A stretch of 11,037 bases of DNA from JAAYJM01 sp964498585. Lineage in GTDB: Bacteria; Bacteroidota; Ignavibacteria; Kapaibacteriales; UBA2268. Every line of letters begins with the position of its first letter. Position 1 is the first letter of the stretch. Below are positions 1-7,584 of this stretch, piece after piece. The stretch spans positions 1-11,037 of the forward strand of contig CAZCHH010000083.1 of the NCBI GenBank assembly GCA_964498585.1, read 5' to 3'. The position numbers and the translations under genes were made by a program. The notes below the pieces were generated by a model. That model was not told where the DNA came from. It ran no database searches and saw only the letters and a program-made list of their open reading frames with translations.

Positions 1-142
1 GAATGACGCATTAGTAATGTCATCTCCATTTAAATGAAGCACTTGCTTTATCAGGTGGTTCGGAATGACAGACAATATAATATCATTATAATACTCTAAT
101 TTTACTTTTTCCAACAGAAATGATATAATATTTTATAGAAAT
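1..142. other. Non-coding stretch at the left edge
   Basis: I see no gene here. The first 90 bases have small palindromic pieces (TGAC near base 4 against GTCA near base 19, and ATTTAAAT) and the phrase GGAATGACAGAC. That phrase resembles one arm of the hairpin at 7380-7399 (AGAATGACAAGAC), so a decayed copy of the same intergenic repeat family is possible. The remainder is plain AT-rich sequence downstream of the tRNA terminator. Confidence 0.4.
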
Positions 143-176
143 AAAAAAGCCGATGATTTAGATCTCATCGGCTTTT
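143..176 (-). terminator. Intrinsic terminator after tRNA-Lys
   Basis: An 8-bp GC-containing stem, GCCGATGA (149-156) with TCATCGGC (165-172), closes an 8-base loop. It is flanked by six A's on the left and four T's on the right. Read on the minus strand it is a stem followed by TTTTTT, starting about 11 bases past the tRNA 3' end, so it is well placed to end tRNA-Lys transcription. The A/T flanks also allow bidirectional use. No other terminator is visible after the REC-kinase gene at 325-1476, so read-through from that gene would also stop here. Confidence 0.9.
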
Positions 177-182
177 CTTTTG

Positions 183-254
183 TGATCCAGGTAGGGATTG
201 AACCTACGGCCCCTTGATTAAAAGTCAAGTGCTCTACCCCTGAGCTACTGGATC
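183..254 (-). tRNA. tRNA-Lys (anticodon UUU)
   Basis: The minus strand folds into a complete 72-nt cloverleaf. The acceptor stem GATCCAG pairs with CTGGATC. The D arm is GCTC/GAGC with loop AGGGGTA. The anticodon stem CTTGA/TCAAG holds loop CTTTTAA with anticodon TTT. The variable loop is 5 nt, and the T arm is GTAGG/CCTAC with loop TTCAATC. The discriminator base is A (183). CCA is not encoded, so it must be added enzymatically. A matched promoter lies 10 bases upstream and a terminator 11 bases downstream, so this is probably a single-tRNA unit. Confidence 0.97.
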
Positions 255-264
255 AGTAAGATTA

Positions 265-296
265 CAAAATTACGAACATTTTCGTTTATATACAAG
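265..296 (-). promoter_or_regulatory. tRNA-Lys promoter, Bacteroidota type
   Basis: On the minus strand TTG (complement of 293-295) is followed by exactly 20 bases and then TAATTTTG (complement of 265-272). TAATTTTG is a perfect match to the Bacteroidota -7 element TAnnTTTG. The predicted start is around 258-260, only a few bases before the mature tRNA 5' end at 254, so there is almost no leader. GTTCG immediately precedes the -7 element, forming GTTCGTAATTT (267-277 on the complement), the same core and spacing as in the rrn promoters at 10451-10674. The promoter lies only about 28 bases beyond the stop codon of the kinase gene. Confidence 0.8.
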
Positions 297-324
297 AAAA
301 AAATAAAAAAATACAATCTTTCAT

Positions 325-1476
325 TTATTCTTCTAGTGTATTTAAGGCAATTACAGTAAAAATAAACTTGCTTCCTAATCCAAGGGTGCTTTCTACCCAA
401 ATAGTTCCGCTATTTCTTTCAACAAATTCTTTACAAAGAATAAGCCCCAATCCTGTTCCTAACTCGTTATTAGTTCCTGGAGTAGTAAAAGATTTATCAA
501 TTTTAAAAAGATTTTCAATTTTTTCAGGAGCTATTCCAATTCCCGTGTCGGATAAAATAACTTGTAAAGAATTTTCATCGGTATGCGGTTTAGCTTCAAA
601 CACACATTTTCCTTTATTTGGAGTGAATTTAATAGCATTTGAAAGCAGATTTCTCATAACAGTCAAAATCATATAAACATCTATGTTGGCAAATGTATTT
701 GGAGGAATTTGATTAATGAGTGAAATATCTTTCTTTTGGGCAATTGGTTTTAGAATAGAAATAACATTTTCAGCAAGCATATTTAAATCTGTTTCTACTG
801 GATTATATTGAATTATACCACGCTGAGAGCGAGACCAATCCAATAAATCATTTAATAAAGAAAATACAACTTCTGCTGATTGACGAGTCAATTGAATTAA
901 TTCAACTTTTTCCTCTTCGCTAATGTCGTTATAATTATCGCTTAAGAAAGCAGTAGTATCGCGGAAGCTGCTGATTGGATTTTTCAAATCGTGAGCAATA
1001 ATAGAGAAAAATTTATCTTTTGTCGCATTAAGTTGAGTAAGTTTTGAGTTCTGCTCATTAATAACGTCCTGAGAAAATTTTAATTCAAGATGATTCTTTA
1101 TTCTGCTTAAAATTTCATCTGAATTAAAAGGTTTTGTGATGTAATCTACTGCTCCAACGTTAAATCCTTTTACAATGTCTTGCGAATCATTGCGGGCAGA
1201 AAGGAAAATCACAGGTATATCTTTAGTAATGTCTTCGCTTTTAAGGATTTTACAAACTTCGTAGCCGTCCATCTCAGGCATTTGTATATCAAGTAAAATC
1301 AAATCGAATGGTTTTGATTGAGCTAATAAAATAGCTTGACTTCCTTTTGTTGCAGGGGTTACCTGAATGCCTTTTTGCAAAAGGTAACTGCCGAGAACCT
1401 TTAGATTTTCAACATAATCATCTACTATTAGTATTTTACTTCCTTCAAAAGAAAAAGGTTTCATTTCATTATTCAT
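325..1476 (-). CDS. REC-histidine kinase hybrid (soluble)
   Basis: A 383-residue two-component protein with an N-terminal receiver domain and a C-terminal kinase. The receiver (about residues 13-130) has the acidic pair D19/D20, phospho-acceptor D63 in LLDIQMPEMDG, switch residue S93 and K115 in TKPF. The HisKA helix has phospho-His H162 in AHDLKNPISS. The ATPase domain shows the N box N276-N280 (NLLSN), G1 box DTGIGIA (310-316) and G2 box GTGLGL (340-345). There is no membrane segment, sensor domain or DNA-binding output, so it is a cytoplasmic relay kinase whose activity is probably set by phosphorylation of its own receiver. The large hybrid kinase further upstream on the same strand is a plausible donor, but that is inference. 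There is no clear Shine-Dalgarno before the ATG, which is usual in this group. No terminator of its own is seen before tRNA-Lys. Confidence 0.93.
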   Translation of the reverse strand: MNNEMKPFSFEGSKILIVDDYVENLKVLGSYLLQKGIQVTPATKGSQAILLAQSKPFDLILLDIQMPEMDGYEVCKILKSEDITKDIPVIFLSARNDSQDIVKGFNVGAVDYITKPFNSDEILSRIKNHLELKFSQDVINEQNSKLTQLNATKDKFFSIIAHDLKNPISSFRDTTAFLSDNYNDISEEEKVELIQLTRQSAEVVFSLLNDLLDWSRSQRGIIQYNPVETDLNMLAENVISILKPIAQKKDISLINQIPPNTFANIDVYMILTVMRNLLSNAIKFTPNKGKCVFEAKPHTDENSLQVILSDTGIGIAPEKIENLFKIDKSFTTPGTNNELGTGLGLILCKEFVERNSGTIWVESTLGLGSKFIFTVIALNTLEE

Positions 1477-1678
1477 AAATTTTTATATTTTTTTTAATGC
1501 AATTTAACATTTTATCTAATAATTAACCAAATAAAATATTTGTATTTCTTTTTAATTCAACTTTTCTAGTTGATAAAAAAATTTAAATATAGGGTAGTAG
1601 TGCCTTACAAATAAGATAATGTGTTTCTATTCGTAGAAAGTACTTCATTTATTAATAAAACTTTTAACACCTACACTG

Positions 1679-1698
1679 CCCCTCCTTATTAGGAGGGG
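1679..1698. repeat. C-rich palindrome, intact copy
   Basis: CCCCTCC (1679-1685) and GGAGGGG (1692-1698) form a perfect 7-bp stem around loop TTATTA, followed by AATAAG. There is no T-run, so it is not a typical terminator. A second copy begins at 1727 (CCCCTCCTTATTAG) and its right half appears to resume at 1973 (GAGGGAGAATAAG) after an inserted element. The pair therefore marks a dispersed or duplicated intergenic repeat. Confidence 0.7.
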
Positions 1699-1740
1699 AA
1701 TAAGAACTGTTCTATGTCTTAGCATTCCCCTCCTTATTAG

Positions 1741-1968
1741 GCTAACGATTATACACATCTTTAAAAGTGCTGCTATCATACTTATCCAGTTATGGATTTG
1801 ATATTTGTAACAATGCTTTAGTTTTTAATATTTAATCCCTACGGGATAAGCACAGTAAAGGTTTCTTTCTGTTACAAATATTTAATCCCTACGGGATAAA
1901 TTTCAAAGACACTTTACCTTTTTTACTCCTTATTATACAAGAACTAATATTTGTGTATAATCGTTAGC
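1741..1968. mobile_element. Candidate 228-bp MITE-like element
   Basis: The ends are perfect 17-bp inverted repeats: GCTAACGATTATACACA (1741-1757) and its reverse complement (1952-1968). The interior encodes nothing of size. It contains a small hairpin (ATCCA/TGGAT, 1784-1797), an 11-bp inverted pair ATATTTGTAAC (1801-1811) and GTTACAAATAT (1871-1881), and two 23-bp direct repeats. The flanks look like the two halves of the C-rich palindrome at 1679-1698, which suggests insertion into a second copy. No target-site duplication is evident and no transposase is in the window, so a non-autonomous element mobilised from elsewhere is the best reading. A large structured repeat of another kind remains possible. 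Confidence 0.55.
1827..1899. repeat. Two 23-bp direct repeats with a palindromic core
   Basis: Identical 23-bp copies lie at 1827-1849 and 1877-1899, exactly 50 bp apart. Each contains the interrupted palindrome ATCCC-TAC-GGGAT preceded by AATATTTA. The intervening 27 bases include GTTACAA, which pairs with the inverted ATATTTGTAAC upstream. Both copies lie inside the inverted-repeat element at 1741-1968. Two copies without cas genes do not make a CRISPR array. Confidence 0.75.
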
Positions 1969-2140
1969 TCAAGAGGGAGAATAAGAAAAGTGGATTTAAA
2001 GAACGTATCAGCCCTGGGGAAAGGGGAGGTGTATTTATTGTCTTTTTACCGCTTTTAGTCATTTTTATATTATTCTTTTATTACACACACTTATGACAAC
2101 TATGAAAGTTGAGTTCTTCATATAAAGTAATTTTTTGAAA

Positions 2141-5100
2141 TTAGTTTTCAATATTTATATTAAATATTTGAATAAAATTGCTAAAATATGAATATACGCG
2201 ATCTAAATCAAAATTTGTAGTATAAAAGTATAATTTTTCCCCGTAATCAATAAGTGGTTTATATTCAAATTCGTTGCCTGTTTGAATTAAAAGTAATGAA
2301 AATTTATTAATATCATTAATATCGTTAAGTAAATTGATTTCATTCCAAACGGGTAAAATTTCATTTTTTAATTTTATACTTAATGCTTCAGGAATATTTT
2401 TATATTTTATTTTTTTTTCATTCTGTTTCTTGTTTAAAGCTACTTTTGATTCTTTTGCGGAAGAATCCACAGGTAAATATTTTTGTAAAGCAGTAATCAA
2501 GTCTTGTTTGCTGATTGGCTTTCTTAGATGTCCATTGAATTTTGATTTAATAGTTTTTTCATCATTTAATTTTACAGAAGCAGTTAAAGCGATAATTGGT
2601 ATTTTTTTTATTTCATTTATTTTTCTTATTTTTTCTACTGATTCAAAACCATCCATAACAGGCATTTGAATATCCATAAGGATAAGGTCTGGGAGCTCAG
2701 ATTTTGCTAATTCGAGAGCAATTAAACCGTTTTTTGCTTCAATGATATTGATATTATTATTACTTAAAAAACCTTTTATAATTTCAATATTGGATAGGTT
2801 ATCTTCAGCAATAAGAATCTTACTTCCTTTGAAATTGAAGTTTTCATCATAAGTTGCTTGAATTTTATTGATAAAATTGTAATGAATTTTAGCAATTTGA
2901 ACATTGGGTATAGTAACAGTGAAAGTAGAGCCAATAGAAATTTTGCTATTTACTGAAATGCTGCCTCCCATCATTTCAACTAATCTTTTTGTAATAGTTA
3001 AGCCAAGTCCTGTTCCGCCATAAATTCGTGTGTCTTTAGAATCTCTTTGGTTAAATAAAAGAAAGATATTCTTGAATTGGTCTACCGGAATTCCTATTCC
3101 TGTATCAGATACTTCAATAAATAGGTCAATTTTATCAAGGGTTAATGTTTCTTTCTTGAAAATTGAGATATTAACAGTTCCTTCATTAGTAAATTTAATA
3201 GCATTTCCAATTAGATTAAAAAGAATTTGGCGTAACCTTATTTCATCTAATACTAAGAATTTAGGAATATGATTATCAATTATAAATTTCATTTCCAGCT
3301 TTTTTTCTTTTACTTTAATAGCAAAAAGTTCTTCTAATTCCAAGCATATTTTATCCAAACTAATTGGTTCGTATTGGAGTTCTAATTTACCGGCTTCGAT
3401 TTTCGACAAATCAAGTATATCGTCAATAATGCTTAATAAACTTTTTCCACTTGAAATAATACCATTAATATATTCAAAACCTTTTTTATCATCTACATAC
3501 TGCCTGAGCAGTTCAGCGAAACCGAGGACAACGTTCATTGGTGTGCGAATTTCATGACTCATATTTGCAAGGAATTCAGATTTAGCTCTATTTGCTATGA
3601 TTGCTTCGTTAGTTGCCTTGTTAAGTTTTCGTTCTAATTCTTTTAATTTGGTAATATCCGGGAAAATTGCGATACCTGCAATCAATTCACCGCTTTTATT
3701 GAAAATTGGAACTCCGCTGGCAAGACACCACTTAACGTTTCCTTTTTTTGTTATTATTTTTATTTCTTTATTCTTTGTTATAATACCTTGAGCAGCAAGA
3801 GCTAATGGTTTATTTTTATCGATAATAATTTTGTTCTGTTTGTCAAATCCCTGCCAAATTCTGCTAAACTCCAATAAATCATTATTTATGAGAAATTCAT
3901 AGTCATTTTTTAAATCAAAGAAATCCAAACATTCAGTATTAATTAATTTTATTTTTTTATCTGGATATTCAGCTAAAATCATAGGCGCTGGATTTTGTTC
4001 GAATGCTGCTTCAAAGAGGACTTTTAGTTTCTCAATTTCTATTTCTCTTAGTTTTTGGTCAGTAATGCTATAATTAATACCAATTATAACTTTGTGTTGG
4101 TCAACAGGATTCACAAATAAGTTCCCGTTTGCCTTAATAAATTTCACATCTCCATTAGGAGTGATAATTCTAAAAGATTCTTCAAAATAAGATTCATTTT
4201 TAATTGACTCTAAAAAAGCTTTTTTAGTTTTAATTTTATCTAATGGGTGAATAGAATTAAACCATTTATTGGTGCTTTTATCCTGAATATTTTGTTCGAT
4301 ACCATAAAGTTCGAACATATCTTTATCCCAACTAAGTTGATTTGTGTTAGTGTCGAACTCCCAGATACCGAATTTTCCCGTTTTTTGAGCCATTAACAAA
4401 CGGAAAGAATAATTAATTAGTTCGTTTTCAACTTGTTTTCGTTCTGTAATGTCAGAAATAAGAGCAATAGCTCCGTTGAAAACACCATTGTCATCGATAA
4501 TTGGAGAAGAAGCTAATGATGTTATGATTTTTTTGCCATTTTTTGAAATAAAATTAAATTCTAATTGTTCTGATATACCTTTTTGAGCTCTGTCAAGATT
4601 TATTATAGCTAAATTTTTTGCTTCTTCATCCATAAAATCGAATAGTTTCTTGCCCATCATTTCTTTAGGAGAATACTCTAGTATTTCTGACAATCTGTTG
4701 TTGACATAAACAGTCTCGCCATTTTTATCAATTTGCCAAATGCCTTCATGAGCATATTCAACAATTCTTCTGAACCTTTCTTCGCTTTCTTTCAAGCGTA
4801 GTTCAGCGATAAATTTATCGTTAATGTTTTCTACTATACAAATGAAATATTCAACTTTTTCTGGAGTTTTCCTGTAAGCATTTGTATTTGAATTAACCCA
4901 GATGTATTCTCCGTTTTTCTTCAAATATCTTTTGTTTATTTTATATTCGCTGATTTCATTTGAAAGAACCTTTTCAACCAATTTTAATTCTTCAATTAAA
5001 TCATCTGGATGTGAAAACAATCTAAAATCTTTATATATAACTTCTTCTTTTTTATAGTCACCAAATTTTAAGAATGCATCATTGATATAAATCAGTTCAC

Positions 5101-5932
5101 CATTTGTATTGCCTATTACAAATCCGAATGAAGTACTCTCAATTATTATTCTTAATAGTTCTTCGTTTTCGTGCAGCTTTTCTTCAGTTTCTTTTCTAAA
5201 TGAAATATCGCGGGCTATTCCTTCTACAGCAATTGGATTATTATTGTTGTCATAAATCAAAGTTTGTCGTTGCTCTATCCAAATTATTTTTCCGTCTTTT
5301 CTTTTCCATTTTAATTCAAATTGAGTATTGTTAAGCAAACCAGGGATATTTTTTAAATTATCAATTAATTCCTGGTCATCTGGTTGGAGCATATTTTCTA
5401 TTAGTTGGTAATCATTATACAATTCTTCAACTGTATAACCGGTAATCTCTTCCACAGAAGGACTTATATAATCAAGTACTCTTTTCGGATATATAGTAAT
5501 TCGAAATACTATATCTTTTACTTTTTCAGAAATCATAAGGTATTGATGTTCAAATTTTTCTGTCTGTATTTCAGCTGCTTTTTGTTCGGAAACATCAATT
5601 AAATGTTCAATGACAATATCCGGTTCTACAAACTCAAAATAAATATGAGACTGTTTCTTTACTTTACTATACATAATTTCATATTCAATGAAGATGTCTA
5701 ACTTAGTCTTATTATTCACGCAATCCCTAAAACATTTTAACAGTTCTGGAAGATGAGCCATTAAATTCTCAGCGCTAATTCCTACGACATTCTCTTTAAC
5801 TGCATTTGAAAAATTCAAAGCTGCATTGTTTAAGTCATAGAGAATGTAAGAACCTTCTTCTTCTTTCCAAATGTAGATTGGCGAAGGAGAGTTTGAATAA
5901 ATAGCATGATGTAAATTACAGTTTAATTCCAT
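2141..5932 (-). CDS. Six-PAS hybrid histidine kinase with C-terminal receiver
   Basis: A 1263-residue cytoplasmic hybrid sensor kinase. Six PAS-type modules can be read at about residues 5-115, 128-245, 256-375, 385-500, 508-625 and 636-765; several end in the typical DIT/DIS junctions (for example RDISFRK, SDITERK, PDITKLK). A short coiled coil follows. HisKA has phospho-His H793 in MSHEIRTPMN. The ATPase domain has N906/N910, D943 in DTGIGIP and G972-L978 in GGTGLGL. The receiver (about 1036-1155) has E1043/D1044, phospho-acceptor D1087, T1117 and K1138. A helical tail (about 1180-1263) recalls the degenerate Hpt-like tails of other hybrid kinases but has no histidine to phosphorylate. There are no membrane segments or LOV-type flavin motif, so the ligands are unknown. 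The ATG sits 5 bases after the stop of the M28 peptidase, implying one transcript. No DNA-binding response regulator is nearby. Confidence 0.95.
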   Translation of the reverse strand: MELNCNLHHAIYSNSPSPIYIWKEEEGSYILYDLNNAALNFSNAVKENVVGISAENLMAHLPELLKCFRDCVNNKTKLDIFIEYEIMYSKVKKQSHIYFEFVEPDIVIEHLIDVSEQKAAEIQTEKFEHQYLMISEKVKDIVFRITIYPKRVLDYISPSVEEITGYTVEELYNDYQLIENMLQPDDQELIDNLKNIPGLLNNTQFELKWKRKDGKIIWIEQRQTLIYDNNNNPIAVEGIARDISFRKETEEKLHENEELLRIIIESTSFGFVIGNTNGELIYINDAFLKFGDYKKEEVIYKDFRLFSHPDDLIEELKLVEKVLSNEISEYKINKRYLKKNGEYIWVNSNTNAYRKTPEKVEYFICIVENINDKFIAELRLKESEERFRRIVEYAHEGIWQIDKNGETVYVNNRLSEILEYSPKEMMGKKLFDFMDEEAKNLAIINLDRAQKGISEQLEFNFISKNGKKIITSLASSPIIDDNGVFNGAIALISDITERKQVENELINYSFRLLMAQKTGKFGIWEFDTNTNQLSWDKDMFELYGIEQNIQDKSTNKWFNSIHPLDKIKTKKAFLESIKNESYFEESFRIITPNGDVKFIKANGNLFVNPVDQHKVIIGINYSITDQKLREIEIEKLKVLFEAAFEQNPAPMILAEYPDKKIKLINTECLDFFDLKNDYEFLINNDLLEFSRIWQGFDKQNKIIIDKNKPLALAAQGIITKNKEIKIITKKGNVKWCLASGVPIFNKSGELIAGIAIFPDITKLKELERKLNKATNEAIIANRAKSEFLANMSHEIRTPMNVVLGFAELLRQYVDDKKGFEYINGIISSGKSLLSIIDDILDLSKIEAGKLELQYEPISLDKICLELEELFAIKVKEKKLEMKFIIDNHIPKFLVLDEIRLRQILFNLIGNAIKFTNEGTVNISIFKKETLTLDKIDLFIEVSDTGIGIPVDQFKNIFLLFNQRDSKDTRIYGGTGLGLTITKRLVEMMGGSISVNSKISIGSTFTVTIPNVQIAKIHYNFINKIQATYDENFNFKGSKILIAEDNLSNIEIIKGFLSNNNINIIEAKNGLIALELAKSELPDLILMDIQMPVMDGFESVEKIRKINEIKKIPIIALTASVKLNDEKTIKSKFNGHLRKPISKQDLITALQKYLPVDSSAKESKVALNKKQNEKKIKYKNIPEALSIKLKNEILPVWNEINLLNDINDINKFSLLLIQTGNEFEYKPLIDYGEKLYFYTTNFDLDRVYSYFSNFIQIFNINIEN

Positions 5933-5937
5933 TTGAT

Positions 5938-7296
5938 TTAATGTGATTCAGATAATAAATAAACAAAAATTGCAATAGCTGCTGCACATTTTAAGAAATC
6001 CTGTTTTTTTATTTGCTCAAAAGTATCGGCATCAGAGTGATGATACCAAAAATACTTTCCATCGTCATTAGTATTTAGTCCTGCGCCGGGAACACCTGTT
6101 CTCATTAATGGTCCAATGTCAACTCCGCCGCCACCTTTTTCTATTTTTACACTATCAATTATTTGTAAATATTGTTCTAATAGTTTGCATTTATCAAAAA
6201 CGCTGTCTGGAGCATTTACTCCTATTCTTGAAGGAGAAAAGACTCCGGAATCGAATTCTAAAGCAAATATGTGGTTTTCGTCTTTATGCTTTTCTGCATA
6301 AGCCCGTCCGCCACGCACACCGTTTTCTTCATTTACCCAGTGGACGCATCTTAAAGTTCGTTTTGGTTTCAATCCAAGCTTTTTTATATAATGCAAAGCA
6401 GCCCAGGCGGAAAGACAGCCACCTGCATCGTCGTGGGCGCCTGTTCCCAAATCCCAGCTATCTGAATGACCACCAAACACTATTATTTCATCTGGTTTTT
6501 CGCTGCCTTTTATTTCTCCCATTACATTGTAGGAAAGTGCATCGGGATATGTTGTAGCTTCGGTATATACTGTAATTTTGGGGGTAATTCCTCTGTTTTG
6601 CAAACGATGAAGAAGAGCAGCATCTTCCGGACTAATTGCCCCATGCGGTATTTTGGGAATTGTGTCGTCATAAACCATCATACCTGCGTGGACTTTCTGC
6701 AAACCAAGAGGTGTTACTGAACGAATTAGCGAGGCAACAGCGCCTGCACGTGCTGCATTTATAGCTCCGCTGAAACGGTAACGCACCGCCTGTCCGTAGT
6801 TCTGAAATTCATAATTGTAAACTAATATTTTTCCCTTTATTTTTTCTTTATTTTTCTCAACTTCTTCAAAGTTATTAACAACGAATACCTCTGCTGTAAT
6901 ACCATTTTTTGGAGTAGCAATACTTCCGCCTAAAGCAATGAAATTCATTTTTCTTTCAAACGGATAGAGCAATTTGCAAAACTCCAGTCCTCTGTCCCAG
7001 TGAGGCACCATCACGCTGTCTTTACATACATTTTCAAAGCCGTCTTTCTGCATTTCCAAATACATCCATTCCAATGCATTCTCCAAATTCTTTGAGCCAC
7101 TCAAACGCGGTCCAAAAACATCGCAGATGTAAGATAATCTATCCCAGTAAATTGTATCACAAATAGCTTCCTTGAAGATTTTTTCTGATATTTTCTGAAA
7201 ATTCTGATTTATTTTATTTTCTTTTACCTGATTTTCTGAAAATAATTGAAAGAAAAACAAAAACAATATTATTATTACTGTTGTCATTAGTTTCAT
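5938..7296 (-). CDS. Secreted M28-family zinc carboxypeptidase (carboxypeptidase Q-like)
   Basis: A 452-residue exopeptidase of the M28 family, closest in layout to carboxypeptidase Q (plasma glutamate carboxypeptidase); the human enzyme is of similar size (about 470 residues). Residues 1-20 form a hydrophobic signal peptide, predicting export to the periplasm or outside. A PA-type insert spans about 130-245. Two-zinc site residues are visible: H277 in GGHSDSW, D289 in GAHDDAGG, catalytic E323 and neighbouring E324 in NEENG, D349 in EFDSG, and H419/H420 in HHSDADT. All key residues are present, so it should be active, probably in peptide scavenging. It is first in a two-gene unit with the six-PAS kinase, 5 bases downstream. 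Upstream lie a duplicated 7-mer (TAGTTTA, 7311-7324) and hairpins. I found no clear promoter match. Confidence 0.92.
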   Translation of the reverse strand: MKLMTTVIIILFLFFFQLFSENQVKENKINQNFQKISEKIFKEAICDTIYWDRLSYICDVFGPRLSGSKNLENALEWMYLEMQKDGFENVCKDSVMVPHWDRGLEFCKLLYPFERKMNFIALGGSIATPKNGITAEVFVVNNFEEVEKNKEKIKGKILVYNYEFQNYGQAVRYRFSGAINAARAGAVASLIRSVTPLGLQKVHAGMMVYDDTIPKIPHGAISPEDAALLHRLQNRGITPKITVYTEATTYPDALSYNVMGEIKGSEKPDEIIVFGGHSDSWDLGTGAHDDAGGCLSAWAALHYIKKLGLKPKRTLRCVHWVNEENGVRGGRAYAEKHKDENHIFALEFDSGVFSPSRIGVNAPDSVFDKCKLLEQYLQIIDSVKIEKGGGGVDIGPLMRTGVPGAGLNTNDDGKYFWYHHSDADTFEQIKKQDFLKCAAAIAIFVYLLSESH

Positions 7297-7329
7297 ATTT
7301 TTCTCGTTAATAGTTTATAGTTTATGGTT

Positions 7330-7446
7330 ATGCTATCAGTTTGCTGATAGTATGATTTGTTTCACGATTTAAAAGATGGATTCTGACATTCGTCAGAATG
7401 ACAAGACATTTATCACTTTTCCAGCCATACCATCAACTTCGTTGAT
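7330..7446. repeat. Cluster of three REP-like hairpins
   Basis: Three short palindromes stand in a row. The first is CTATCAG/CTGATAG (7333-7339 with 7344-7350), extendable by three pairs including one G-T. The second is ATTCTGAC/GTCAGAAT (7380-7387 with 7392-7399), a perfect 8-bp stem with a 4-base loop. The third is ATCAAC/GTTGAT (7432-7437 with 7441-7446). The first and third end alike (TGATAGTATGA and TGATAGCATGA), so they are copies of one family with a different unit between them. None has a T-run. They look like dispersed intergenic palindromes between the queD-like gene and the peptidase. Confidence 0.65.
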
Positions 7447-7493
7447 AGCATGACTTATTTCTTTTTCTAATTCTTAGATATCCCCTTATTATA

Positions 7494-7584
7494 ATCATTA
7501 ATCATTAATCATTAATCATTAATCACTTATCACTTATCACTTATCACTTATCACTTATCATTAATCACTTATCATTAATCATTT
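7494..7584. repeat. Thirteen tandem copies of a 7-bp unit
   Basis: The run consists of 13 uninterrupted 7-mers. In order they are four ATCATTA, five ATCACTT, then ATCATTA, ATCACTT, ATCATTA and ATCATTT. The last units lie inside the 3' end of the queD-like gene and supply its stop codon (7575-7577). Read on the minus strand the units are TAATGAT and AAGTGAT, so stop codons follow in quick succession after the gene end. A shorter array of the same kind covers the adk stop codon at 9553-9580. Confidence 0.9.

Larger units (their letters stand above)
1477..2140. other. Repeat-bearing gap between two kinase genes
   Basis: This 664-base stretch has no convincing gene. From left to right it holds an AT-rich leader for the 383-residue kinase (no perfect TAnnTTTG promoter found), a C-rich hairpin (1679-1698), a second copy of that hairpin broken by a 228-bp inverted-repeat element (1741-1968), and a G-rich remnant near 2011-2031 (CCCTGGGGAAAGGGGAGG). 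The rest, up to the stop of the large kinase, is featureless and AT-rich. No T-tailed terminator for the large kinase is visible. Confidence 0.75.

Noticed and set aside
1679..1698. C-rich hairpin as a terminator
   Set aside because: The stem is strong but no T-run follows on either strand, and a second disrupted copy nearby suggests a repeat.
1827..1899. Short CRISPR array
   Set aside because: There are only two repeats with one 27-bp spacer, no cas genes, and the repeats lie within an inverted-repeat element.
1741..1968. Integron attC site (ends GCTAAC and GTTAGC resemble R boxes)
   Set aside because: Each end misses the RYYYAAC/GTTRRRY consensus by one base. At 228 bp it is longer than usual attC sites, its ends pair perfectly over 17 bp without the expected unpaired bases, and there is no integrase or cassette.
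6108..6557. Plus-strand open frame of 149 codons inside the peptidase gene
   Set aside because: It is antisense to a fully conserved M28 catalytic region and has no recognisable domain. The same applies to the other plus-strand frames inside the kinase genes.
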